Source: Empedobacter tilapiae (GTDB taxonomy: Bacteria > Bacteroidota > Bacteroidia > Flavobacteriales > Weeksellaceae). Taken from it: a stretch of 64,000 nucleotides of DNA. Below, piece by piece: positions 36,462-44,740 of this stretch (positions are counted from its first letter, which is position 1; each line of letters starts with the position of its first letter). Under the pieces are notes generated by a model. It saw only the letters and a list, made by a program, of their open reading frames with translations. It made no database searches and had not been told where the DNA came from. A program made the position numbers and the translations under genes. The stretch is from positions 359,816-423,815 of the forward strand of contig NZ_SRPE01000001.1 of assembly GCF_004785645.1 (NCBI RefSeq), given 5' to 3'.

Positions 36462-38852
36462 ATGAAAAAATGTTCACTTATTTATTTTCTCTTCATTTTA
36501 ACTTTTGCGTATTCACAAGACACGATTTATTTTGACAAAGATTGGAAAGAAACAACCAAAACTAAATCCAGCTTTTATCGTCCATTACCATTAAAAAAAT
36601 ATGGAGAATTGGTTTTACTCAAAGATTATTACAAAAATGGTCAACTTCAATTTCAGGGATACATTTACCCAAATGATGAGCGCAAATATGTTGGTGATGT
36701 TTTTTGGTATGATGAAAATGGTTTTGATAATGGATTTACCCAAAATATTAATCTTAGTAAACAAAAAGAATTAATCTATTATAACACCGACGGATCTATT
36801 TGGAAAAAAATTAAATACAGAGATTTTGGAGAAAAAACCGAAATTATCATTTACCATAATGGAAAAGAGTTAATAAATGGTAAAATCATTAATGGAAATT
36901 TTACTGGAAGTTTTTCTCCAAACAGGCCAAATTTATATTACGATAATCCTTTTTATAAAAATGATGAAAGTATTCCGCCACCTGTAAGCGTCACTGCTCC
37001 TGCTATTTCTTATAATGATACAAAAAAAACTCCTAATAAAATTTATAAAGAAGTTATCTATTGGCAAAATGGGAAAATTGCAAAAGAAACAATCAACAAA
37101 AATTATTCACAAGAACCTTCTAAATATTGGGATTCTACTGGAAAAGAAATTGAAAAAAGTTCGAAAGAGAACAATATTGATATTGAATTTTACACCAAAA
37201 ATGGTTTTGCAGTTCAACCAAAGTCTAAAACAGAAACTACCATTAATGAGAATGATTATTTAGTAACCAAAATTTTGTATGGTAAAAATGGAAAGATTAT
37301 TAATGTTAGCAAACGACTAAATGGTAATCGAGTTGAAGAAAAAATTTATACAAACGGAAAAGAAATTATCTTAAAATATAAAGATGATAAACCATTTGAA
37401 GGCAGTTTTAATGATACAATTGGACGTTACAATTCAATCTATCAAATGAAAAACGGACAAATTGTAGGTGAAGCAATTGTAAAAGATAGCAAAACATCAA
37501 AAATTATTGCAAAAGGTGATTATACAAACGGAAAGCCAAGTAATGGAACTTTTTATAATTATGATGAAAATACAATAACAATTTCAACTTATAAAAATCA
37601 GAAAAGAGACGGAATACAACAGATATTTACAAATATTTGGGACGAAGAACCTTCAGAAGAATTCGAAATGAAAAATGATTTAATAAATGGTTTTAGAAAA
37701 ATATATTCTGACGAAAATTCTGTTTTGACAAGTGAATATAGAAATGGAAAACCTTATGAAGGTACGATTGTAGAAAGTAATATAAAGTCAATTTATAAAG
37801 ATGGGAATTTGATTCAAAAAGAAGAATTTGAAAAATATTCAGATCATGTTAAAATCATTGAAACCTATGAGAACAATCTATTAAAAACGAAAACTTATAA
37901 AAACTTTTTAATCAAAGAAAAACCTCAAAGTTTTTACACTGGAATTTATCAAAACGAAAAACCCTTTGATGGATACTTCGTCAATAAGATTATTTTGAAT
38001 GAAATTCCTTTGATTGATTATTACGAAAAAGGAGAACTAAAATATCAATATTCTTTTGATTTTGTAAAACAATTAGATGATTATCAATTTTATAAATATG
38101 ATCAAAAAAGTGTCTACAAAAATGGAGAAATTGTAGACGGTTTTGAATTTATTGATAACGAAGACAATGCTACTCTATCACTTATTGGTTACAAAAATGG
38201 GAAGGCTAATTATCTTGAGTTGAATCTTTTTGCAATGCATTATTTTAACCGATTTACGTTTGATTATAATGGAAAAGAGATCCTATTGAAAGATTTTGAG
38301 AAGCAAACTTCAATCAAATTAACTAAAAAAAACAATGAAACTTTTGCAGAAATTTTCGACAAAGACGACAAATTGATTTTGAATAATCAACAAAAAGAAG
38401 TTAAAGAAGGTTTTCCAAATTCTACTACAATTTACAAGATTGAAAATAACCAACTTACAAAAGAAAATATTTCATTAGAAACAATGATCCCTTTATATGA
38501 AAAGGCTCACAATGAATTAAATTCTTTTTTAATTAACATTTATTCTTCGATTGCTTATAATCGAACTATAGAAATAGATGAGTTATTTGATCAATTTGTG
38601 GAAATTTTTAAATCAAATAATATTCAAAAACTTTACGGACAAGAGTCGTTCATAGAAGGTTCAAATAAAGTTCTTTCAAGTTTAAGATACAACAATGAAG
38701 GAAAACCCGATTGGGGAATTAAAATTACTGACACGAATAAAGTATTTTCAGTTGAATTTTATGAAGACGGAAAAATAACTTTTACTAAAAAAATAAATTC
38801 TTTGGATCAAGTTCAAGAAACAATTAATACTCTTATTAAAAAGTATGAATAA
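36462..38852 (+). CDS. Exported MORN/YwqK-like repeat protein
   Basis: This 796-residue protein has a signal peptide (CSLIYFLFILTFAYSQ, cleavage before DTIYF). The mature part contains many degenerate YxxG(K/Q)xxxE/xG repeats, for example YYKNGQLQFQGYIYP, YHNGKELINGKIINGNF, YRNGKPYEGTIVES and YKNGKANYLELNL, which match the MORN-like 'toxin-antitoxin YwqK' repeat used here as a beta-meander scaffold. A C-terminal helical and beta part (about 630-796) is not recognised. It lies between the AAA+ operon terminator and a bidirectional terminator, so it is monocistronic. Function is unknown; a periplasmic or surface scaffold is inferred. Confidence 0.75.
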   Translation: MKKCSLIYFLFILTFAYSQDTIYFDKDWKETTKTKSSFYRPLPLKKYGELVLLKDYYKNGQLQFQGYIYPNDERKYVGDVFWYDENGFDNGFTQNINLSKQKELIYYNTDGSIWKKIKYRDFGEKTEIIIYHNGKELINGKIINGNFTGSFSPNRPNLYYDNPFYKNDESIPPPVSVTAPAISYNDTKKTPNKIYKEVIYWQNGKIAKETINKNYSQEPSKYWDSTGKEIEKSSKENNIDIEFYTKNGFAVQPKSKTETTINENDYLVTKILYGKNGKIINVSKRLNGNRVEEKIYTNGKEIILKYKDDKPFEGSFNDTIGRYNSIYQMKNGQIVGEAIVKDSKTSKIIAKGDYTNGKPSNGTFYNYDENTITISTYKNQKRDGIQQIFTNIWDEEPSEEFEMKNDLINGFRKIYSDENSVLTSEYRNGKPYEGTIVESNIKSIYKDGNLIQKEEFEKYSDHVKIIETYENNLLKTKTYKNFLIKEKPQSFYTGIYQNEKPFDGYFVNKIILNEIPLIDYYEKGELKYQYSFDFVKQLDDYQFYKYDQKSVYKNGEIVDGFEFIDNEDNATLSLIGYKNGKANYLELNLFAMHYFNRFTFDYNGKEILLKDFEKQTSIKLTKKNNETFAEIFDKDDKLILNNQQKEVKEGFPNSTTIYKIENNQLTKENISLETMIPLYEKAHNELNSFLINIYSSIAYNRTIEIDELFDQFVEIFKSNNIQKLYGQESFIEGSNKVLSSLRYNNEGKPDWGIKITDTNKVFSVEFYEDGKITFTKKINSLDQVQETINTLIKKYE

Positions 38853-38881
38853 AAAAAGCCGCTCAATGAGCGGCTTTTTTT
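38851..38881. terminator. Strong bidirectional terminator
   Basis: The perfect 14-bp stem AAAAAAAGCCGCTC/GAGCGGCTTTTTTT has an AAT loop. It contains both the TAA of the MORN-like gene and, on the other strand, the stop of prfH. Confidence 0.9.
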
Positions 38882-39500
38882 ATTCACCAAATTTATCTCC
38901 TCTGAATATTTTTACAGGATTTCCTCTTGCAATAGACGTTTGATTATTCCATTTTTCTTGAACTAATTCCTTCAATTTATTGGTTTCAAATTCTTGCAAT
39001 TTCAATAACAAACGAGTTGTTGCAATTTTTTTATTCTGATGTTGCGAACGCAAATCCATAGAAACAACAGAAATTCCACTTAGTTGATGTGTCGCACGAA
39101 CAGCCGAATTTACTTTGTTTACATTTTGTCCTCCATTCCCAGAACTTCGCATTGTTTGGTAAACAATTTCATTTGAATTAATTGAATTTTCTTTCGGAAT
39201 TTCTAATTCAAAACAACCAATAAACCAATTTTTGCGTTGATGAAATTTTCGGTACGGACTTTTGCCAATCCATAAAATTGTTCCAAGCCAAGTTTTTAAA
39301 AAAGTGTTTAAATCATTTCCTTCAAGTTCTATAATCACAGATGAAAGTTGATTAAAATCTTTATCAATTTCTCTTTCGATCACATCAAACTTAATGTCTG
39401 ATTTTGTACACGTTTCCGAAAACTTTTTAAAAACATTGGTCACCACAAAATTACATTCCGCTGGACCTCTTCCCGATGTAAGTTGAATAATTTTTTTCAT
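38880..39500 (-). CDS. prfH: Peptide chain release factor H (ribosome rescue)
   Basis: Protein of 206 residues, much shorter than RF1/RF2: it keeps the domain with the catalytic GGQ loop (RSSGNGGQNVNKVNSAVRAT) but lacks the stop-codon-reading superdomain, as in PrfH. The N-terminus IIQLTSGRGPAECNFVV is the family opening. PrfH releases nascent peptides from ribosomes damaged at the 30S decoding centre. It is the last gene of a tight three-gene operon, 5 bp after rtcB, and ends in the shared bidirectional terminator. PrfH is known to act with a linked RtcB that re-ligates the nicked rRNA. Confidence 0.93.
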   Translation of the reverse strand: MKKIIQLTSGRGPAECNFVVTNVFKKFSETCTKSDIKFDVIEREIDKDFNQLSSVIIELEGNDLNTFLKTWLGTILWIGKSPYRKFHQRKNWFIGCFELEIPKENSINSNEIVYQTMRSSGNGGQNVNKVNSAVRATHQLSGISVVSMDLRSQHQNKKIATTRLLLKLQEFETNKLKELVQEKWNNQTSIARGNPVKIFRGDKFGE

Positions 39501-39505
39501 CGTTA

Positions 39506-40897
39506 TTATTTATCCATTCGTACAATTTTCGGAGTAAAAGTTCCTAACACTTTCACTAATTCAGTTTGTAAATTCATCACTGTTTTGATATTTTTATACG
39601 CAAATGGTGCTTCATCTACACTTCCGCCAATCAGCTCAATTCCTGCATCTTTCAATTGTGAATTCATAAAGCTTTTCGTTATTGTTGATTTACATTTTGC
39701 ACGTGACATTTTTCGTCCCGCACCATGCGAAGCCGAATTAATACTCAATTCATTTCCCAAGCCTTCGACAATGTAACCGTTTGCAGTCATTGAACCAGGT
39801 ATTATTCCTAAAACTCCCTCACCAGCAGGCGTTGCACCTTTGCGATGAACAATTCGTTCCGTTCCATCAACCATTTCTTTCCACGCAAAATTGTGATGAT
39901 TTTCGATGTTGAAAACGATACGTTTTCCTAAAGCTTTCGCAATTCTTCGGTGAATATCGTCATGACAAGCCTTGGCATATTCGCCAGCCAAATTCATCGC
40001 AGCCCAATATTCTTGGCCATCATGCGTATATAAATCTAACCAAGCCAAATGCTGAACTTGTTTCGGAAGTGGACATTGTTTCGCCGCCAAATACGTGTAA
40101 TGTTTTGCTATGTTTGCACCCAAACCGCGCGAACCACTATGCGATAGAACAGCTAAATATTCTCCTGGAATCAAGTTCCATTCAGGTTTTACCTCATCTA
40201 ATTTCACAATCCCAAATTCAACAAAATGATTTCCTCCTCCCGAAGTTCCCAATTGTTGATAAGCTTTTGTTTTTAAACTTTTCAAGATTGGAATTTCATC
40301 AAAAATAGAGCGCTCAAAAATTTCGTGATCCGCTTTTAGTTTATGCGTTTCATACATTCCGAATTTGGTATGATCTTGCAGAACCTGAATCAATTGATGC
40401 GATTTCCCTTTCAAAAAACTGGCTGGCAAATCGTAAACCGAAAGACTCATTCTACAACCAATATCAACACCAACTCCATAAGGAATCACTGCATTATCCG
40501 TCGCCAAAACGCCACCAATCGGCAATCCATAACCAGAATGCGCATCTGGCATCAAAGCTCCTTTTACCGAAATCGGCAATTTCAATGCATCATACAATTG
40601 AAATTTTGCTTGTTCGTCAATTTCATTTTCACCAAAAATCGAAAAAGGCGAACGCGTCCTTTTCAATTCTTGTAATCTAACCTCAACTGGTTTTATTAAT
40701 CCTTCCGCAACTTTTCCCCAAATTCCGTGACCAATGTACTTTTCTGGTTCGAGTAAAACTTCTTTTGCTTCGTTGAGAATCGTTTGTTTCTTTTCTTTTT
40801 TTCTGTATCGATGAATTTGCCCAATTGCAATATTGATCGAATTATTTTTTGGAAAGCCTAATTTTATAAAGTCCTTTCCAGAGATTTTATTTCCCAT
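39506..40897 (-). CDS. rtcB: RtcB RNA ligase
   Basis: GTP- and Mn-dependent RNA ligase of 463 residues, joining 2',3'-cyclic phosphate or 3'-phosphate ends to 5'-OH ends. Visible family blocks are MPDAHSGYGLPIGGVLA, YGVGVDIGCRMS with the metal Asp and Cys, GTSGGGNHFVEFG, LSHSGSRGLGANIAK, FNIENHHNFAW, HRKGATPAGEGV, and the catalytic His block SASHGAGRKMSR. It is 5 bp upstream of prfH and 2 bp downstream of an unknown basic protein, so it is translationally coupled to both. The linkage to prfH marks it as the rRNA-repair type. Confidence 0.94.
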   Translation of the reverse strand: MGNKISGKDFIKLGFPKNNSINIAIGQIHRYRKKEKKQTILNEAKEVLLEPEKYIGHGIWGKVAEGLIKPVEVRLQELKRTRSPFSIFGENEIDEQAKFQLYDALKLPISVKGALMPDAHSGYGLPIGGVLATDNAVIPYGVGVDIGCRMSLSVYDLPASFLKGKSHQLIQVLQDHTKFGMYETHKLKADHEIFERSIFDEIPILKSLKTKAYQQLGTSGGGNHFVEFGIVKLDEVKPEWNLIPGEYLAVLSHSGSRGLGANIAKHYTYLAAKQCPLPKQVQHLAWLDLYTHDGQEYWAAMNLAGEYAKACHDDIHRRIAKALGKRIVFNIENHHNFAWKEMVDGTERIVHRKGATPAGEGVLGIIPGSMTANGYIVEGLGNELSINSASHGAGRKMSRAKCKSTITKSFMNSQLKDAGIELIGGSVDEAPFAYKNIKTVMNLQTELVKVLGTFTPKIVRMDK

Positions 40898-40899
40898 GA

Positions 40900-41661
40900 T
40901 TAATGTCTTTTAGATAGCTGATGTTCTTGTTTTATCAGCATTTCAGCGATTTCTGTCGCCGAATTTTTGTTGTTAAAAAATTTCCTTTTGGTAAAAGGAT
41001 TTTTAAATTTTGGTTTTCGTTCATACGAATAACCTCCCCCGACTATTTTCTTTAAGAGGATTCCTTGATTTTTATACTTGTCAAAAAAGTGATCTATTTG
41101 CGCTTCTTCACGCTTCAAGTCAATATCAAGTGGTTTGTAATGCGTAACTATATTTGGTTTTATAATCAATCGAAAACGCCACGGTTGTAGAAATTCATAA
41201 ATTCCTTTGAAACGTTTTGTTTTTGGATCATACACCTGAATACACGCAAAATATCGACGTTCTTCATCATTCAAAATTGAATGCGAACCTGAATACTCAT
41301 AAGGTTGCAATTGTTTCAGTTCTTGAATTCTTGGAACATAAATTCGCTTTCCGTTTAGTTTTCGTTTTTTTACAAACTTTCGCGTTTCAGCATATTGAGA
41401 GGTATTAATTTTCTTCAGAAATTGAGTAAAAAATTCAATCTCATTTTCCTTTTTAATATCTTCTCTCAATACAAAATAACGCTCAAAACCTTTTTGATAC
41501 GGCTCTTTTAAAGGAACAAGCGAGATCGCTTTTTGCTCTTTAAAAATTTCTTTTCGACGTTTATATTTCTCTCTTACATTTTTTTCTTCCGCTGTTTTTA
41601 TGCTTCTTTTCCTTGCTCTTTTTGTTCGTAAACGAGTTGAAAAGAAAATTGAATCTTCCAT
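40900..41661 (-). CDS. Very basic unknown protein, first gene of the rtcB-prfH operon
   Basis: This 253-residue protein has no recognised domain. It is extremely rich in Lys and Arg at both ends (FSTRLRTKRARKRSIKTAEE, NPFTKRKFFNNKNS), with a central beta-like part (KRFKGIYEFLQPWRFRLII) and a GGGYSYERK segment. There is no signal peptide or membrane helix. Charge and context suggest an RNA- or ribosome-binding protein. It precedes rtcB with only 2 bp between stop and ATG, so the order basic protein-RtcB-PrfH is one operon. A part in recognising or delivering damaged ribosomes is inferred, not shown. Confidence 0.7.
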   Translation of the reverse strand: MEDSIFFSTRLRTKRARKRSIKTAEEKNVREKYKRRKEIFKEQKAISLVPLKEPYQKGFERYFVLREDIKKENEIEFFTQFLKKINTSQYAETRKFVKKRKLNGKRIYVPRIQELKQLQPYEYSGSHSILNDEERRYFACIQVYDPKTKRFKGIYEFLQPWRFRLIIKPNIVTHYKPLDIDLKREEAQIDHFFDKYKNQGILLKKIVGGGYSYERKPKFKNPFTKRKFFNNKNSATEIAEMLIKQEHQLSKRH

Positions 41662-41771
41662 AACATGGATTATTTGATTGCAAATAATTGTTTTGAAATA
41701 ATTAGCGCTAACTATTTCTTCTTCGGAAGTTTTTAAAAGTTATTCTGAATCTAGAATGGAATAATAAAAGA

Positions 41772-41799
41772 AAAAGCCCGAAGAATCCTCCGGGCTTTT
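41772..41799 (-). terminator. Intrinsic terminator of the 26-residue ORF
   Basis: The stem AAAAGCCCG/CGGGCTTTT has a 10-base loop; on the minus strand it is followed by TTTCTTTTATT. The GC-rich stem is unusual for this AT-rich spacer. Confidence 0.85.
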
Positions 41800-41818
41800 G
41801 ATATAATAAGTAAATTAT

Positions 41819-41899
41819 TTACGATTTATAAGCACGAAGAATGCTCATTGCAAAATCTGTTGCAATAGCTGAAAACTGATATGTCGTTTCTTTGAACAT
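41819..41899 (-). CDS. 26-residue small peptide gene (candidate)
   Basis: ATG at 41899 to TAA at 41819 encodes MFKETTYQFSAIATDFAMS and seven more residues ending RAYKS. The peptide has an acidic/hydrophobic N-terminal half and a basic C-terminus and could form one amphipathic helix. It has a consensus-like Bacteroidota promoter 49-81 bp upstream and a strong terminator 19 bp downstream, so a dedicated transcript of about 170 nt is well supported. I do not recognise the peptide. The transcript could also be a small RNA with an incidental ORF. Confidence 0.5.
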   Translation of the reverse strand: MFKETTYQFSAIATDFAMSILRAYKS

Positions 41900-41947
41900 T
41901 TTATTTCTTCGTTATTAAATTGTTATACTTTATGATTTTTATCAGTG

Positions 41948-41980
41948 CAAATTTAAGTCAATAAAATTCATATTTCCAAA
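41948..41980 (-). promoter_or_regulatory. Promoter of the small peptide gene
   Basis: On the minus strand TTTG (41977-41980), a 21-bp spacer, then TAAATTTG (41948-41955) match the TTTG-N19-21-TAnnTTTG consensus fully. The expected start near 41941 gives a leader of about 40 bases before the ATG. Confidence 0.65.
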
Positions 41981-42015
41981 TCCTTTGTGAAATTTCACTA
42001 AAAATAGTGAGAAAA

Positions 42016-42038
42016 AGAGATTGCGACTCACAATCTCT
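42016..42038 (-). terminator. Intrinsic terminator downstream of the DUF4870 gene
   Basis: The stem AGAGATTG/CAATCTCT has a 7-base loop. On the minus strand TTTTTCTC follows, so it closes transcripts from the DUF4870 gene 160 bp upstream. Confidence 0.7.
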
Positions 42039-42198
42039 TCTCATAAATCTAGTTTATAAACTTTGAAATTAAACTGAGATTTAAATTTATTTAGTAAATG
42101 TTTATAACATAAATTGGGATAAAGAAAATGATTTCAATAATCCCAATCAAAATAATTGTTATGAAAAATAGTTGGTTTACTTCGTTTTATTAATCCTC

Positions 42199-42519
42199 CT
42201 ATCCGATAAAAGCAAATTTATCTTCAAACATAGAACCGATAACAGGTAAAGGTTTCTTAATTCCATTCGCCGCATTTATAATTCCAATAATTATAAAAAC
42301 AAGAGAAACTAATCCTAAAGTTCCGATAATTGGTAGATTAAAAATAGTTATAATGATATTTAATAAAAATCCCAAAATAATTGAGAATATTACTAATCCC
42401 AAACTTTGTTTTAAATGAAATTTTAATAAATCATCTGCTTTATCTTTTCCTACAATATAGGCAATAACCCATCCAATTAATGTGATGTAAGATACAATTG
42501 ATAATGTTTTGTTATCCAT
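42199..42519 (-). CDS. DUF4870 membrane protein
   Basis: This 106-residue protein has three to four hydrophobic segments: about 7-24 (IVSYITLIGWVIAYIV), 38-62, and 64-85 (LGLVSLVFIIIGIINAANG). The motif FHLKQSLGLVIF after the first helix and the GIINAANGI segment are typical of the DUF4870/Tic20-like family. Its function is unknown. It is transcribed alone; its upstream region holds the inverted repeat CTTTGT-ACAAG-ACAAAG (42579-42595). Confidence 0.82.
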   Translation of the reverse strand: MDNKTLSIVSYITLIGWVIAYIVGKDKADDLLKFHLKQSLGLVIFSIILGFLLNIIITIFNLPIIGTLGLVSLVFIIIGIINAANGIKKPLPVIGSMFEDKFAFIG

Positions 42520-42758
42520 AGTAATAATTTTTAGTTGATTTTTTATGATTTAGTTGTTCAAAACAAATTTGTATTAATCTTTGTACAAGACAAAGTTTAT
42601 TATCACTACTTTAATACTACAATATAAAAACAAAACGACTACAAAACGACTACAGAATACAGTTAAACACTTGTAACAAAACAACTTAAACATAAAAAGT
42701 TTAGTTATTTTTTATCATTAAAATTTTATTTCATATAGTTTTTTCCGATTTTTGAAAA

Positions 42759-44615
42759 ATGAAAACTCTACTAACCTACATTTCATTTTTTTTTACTTGC
42801 GGAATAATAAATTCTGTATGTGCTCAAAATGCTTATATCGATAGCTTAAAAGTTGAACTATCAAAAGATAATCTCTCTACAAATAATAAATTTGATCTAC
42901 TAAATAAACTAATTGAATATTCTAGAACTTCTGATGAATATAAACAAGCAGATCAATATATTAACCAACAAATAAAATTAGCCAAGAAAGAACAAAACCA
43001 ATTGGAATTAGTTAAAGCTTATGTTCAACGAGGAGTTTCTTATGATAATCAACAATTATTTCAGAAAACTCAAAAGTCACTTGACACAATTCAAAAAATA
43101 GTAAATGAATCAAATGATTTTATACCAAAAGCTTATTATAAATATCTATTAGCTTACCATCAGCTTAATTTGGGTGATTATACAAAAGCTCAAAAAACAA
43201 CTCTTAATTTTATTTCTCAATTAGAAAAGGTTTCAAAAGAATATCATTTAAAATCTAAAACTAATTATATTTTATATGGTATTCATGCAGTTTTAAATGA
43301 TGAAAAAAGTTCTATTATTTATGCTGAAAAGTCTTTAAAAAATGCCGAAGAATCTAAAGATAAGAATCTACTTGTAACGGCTTATGCTCATTTAGGTGTT
43401 GCGCAATCTTTGAAATATCATAAGACAAAAGATATTAAAGACTTAGAAAAATTAATTGATACAAGCAAAAAAGCTGTTGAAATTAGCCAACGAAATCCAT
43501 ATAAGGTAACAAAATATAATCATGCAATTGCGTTATTAAATCTTTCTGATTATCAACTATACCTTCCAAATCAATCTGTTTCTATAAAAGAAGAAATTAA
43601 AACAAATTGTTTACAAATTATAGAGCTATGTAAAACAATTCCAAATGCTCAAAATGTTTCAGCTGGTGCCTTGGGTATATTAAGTAAATTAGCTATCGAT
43701 GTAAATCAATTATTTCTAGCAGAAACTTATTTACTTAAGGCAAATGAAACACTACTTACCCAGAATAGAAAAGATTACTATGCTTTATTGAGTAATACTA
43801 CTGAATTAGCAGATCTTTATCATCAAAGAGAGGAATTTCAGAAAGCTTTTAATTTTCAAAAAAAAGCAACTGATTATTCAACAGAACTATACAATCAAGA
43901 CCAAGCAGAAACAACAAAAAGATTAGAGGCTCAATTTCAATCAGAACGAAAAGAAGTTGAATTAAAAAATTTAGAAGCAAAAAACAAGGGATTGAAGAAA
44001 GAACGTATTCTATATTTATTTTTAGCAATATTAGGGCTGACTGGAGTTTTTTTTATGTTTAGAACTTATCATTTTAGATTACGATATTCTATCGGTCGAG
44101 AAAATCAATTAAATGCAGAAAAACAAGAAGCTAATATCAAACTAAAATTACAACATGAAGAGCAGGCTAGGTTACAAGCTGAACAAGAATTATTAACTCT
44201 ACAACAACAAAAATTACAAGACGAGGTTTTAGTTAGTCAACTTCATTTAGAACATAAAAATAATGTTTTAAAAGAATTGAAAAACAAAATTAAGAACGAT
44301 TCATCCATTAATTTAAAACAAGTCATAAGAGAAGAGAATATATTTGATAGTGATTTTGATAGTACTAAATTTCGTATTCAAGAATTACACCCTAACTTTT
44401 TCAAAATATTAAATGAACATTCAAAACAAAAATTAACTCCTTTAGATTTAAAATATTGTTCATACATCTATCTTGGAATGGATACGAAACAAATTGCCAA
44501 CTTATTAAATATAGAACCGAAAAGTGTTCGCATGACAAAATATCGCTTGAAACAAAAATTTGGACTAACAAAAGACGAAGAGTTAAACATCTTTTTTCAT
44601 CAAATAATTGCTTAA
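42759..44615 (+). CDS. Membrane-anchored TPR protein with C-terminal LuxR-like HTH
   Basis: This 618-residue protein has a signal peptide (cleavage after NSVCAQ) and about 380 residues of helical TPR-like repeats (AYVQRGVSYDNQQLFQKTQK, AYAHLGVAQSLKYH) outside the cytoplasm. A TM helix follows at about 415-435 (ILYLFLAILGLTGVFFMF), then a coiled coil to about 520 and a C-terminal HTH (about 560-617: YLGMDTKQIANLLNIEPKSV). This architecture is common in Bacteroidota as one-component membrane regulators, sensing outside and binding DNA inside. Targets are unknown. It lies just upstream of lepA, but lepA has its own promoter. Confidence 0.85.
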   Translation: MKTLLTYISFFFTCGIINSVCAQNAYIDSLKVELSKDNLSTNNKFDLLNKLIEYSRTSDEYKQADQYINQQIKLAKKEQNQLELVKAYVQRGVSYDNQQLFQKTQKSLDTIQKIVNESNDFIPKAYYKYLLAYHQLNLGDYTKAQKTTLNFISQLEKVSKEYHLKSKTNYILYGIHAVLNDEKSSIIYAEKSLKNAEESKDKNLLVTAYAHLGVAQSLKYHKTKDIKDLEKLIDTSKKAVEISQRNPYKVTKYNHAIALLNLSDYQLYLPNQSVSIKEEIKTNCLQIIELCKTIPNAQNVSAGALGILSKLAIDVNQLFLAETYLLKANETLLTQNRKDYYALLSNTTELADLYHQREEFQKAFNFQKKATDYSTELYNQDQAETTKRLEAQFQSERKEVELKNLEAKNKGLKKERILYLFLAILGLTGVFFMFRTYHFRLRYSIGRENQLNAEKQEANIKLKLQHEEQARLQAEQELLTLQQQKLQDEVLVSQLHLEHKNNVLKELKNKIKNDSSINLKQVIREENIFDSDFDSTKFRIQELHPNFFKILNEHSKQKLTPLDLKYCSYIYLGMDTKQIANLLNIEPKSVRMTKYRLKQKFGLTKDEELNIFFHQIIA

Positions 44616-44691
44616 TATCAATTTTATTATATTTCAATTATCAATTCATCTTAATTACTTAAAATATAATTCATAATATTTTTCAAAAAAC

Positions 44692-44721
44692 TTGTAGTCT
44701 GATTGGAAAAGATTATTTTTG
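44692..44721 (+). promoter_or_regulatory. Promoter of lepA
   Basis: TTG (44692-44694), a 19-bp spacer, then TATTTTTG (44714-44721) match the Bacteroidota consensus. The -7 box ends 19 bp before the lepA ATG. Confidence 0.65.
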
Positions 44722-44740
44722 CCTATTCGACAAATAGAAT

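Larger units (their letters stand above)
41662..42198. other. Intergenic region with a small gene, promoter and two hairpins
   Basis: This 537-bp gap holds a 26-codon minus-strand ORF (41819-41899), its promoter (41948-41980), its terminator (41772-41799) and the hairpin 42016-42038. A hydrophobic frame without an ATG lies at 42091-42186 on the minus strand. 41662-41760 is AT-rich, and I see nothing in it. Confidence 0.7.
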
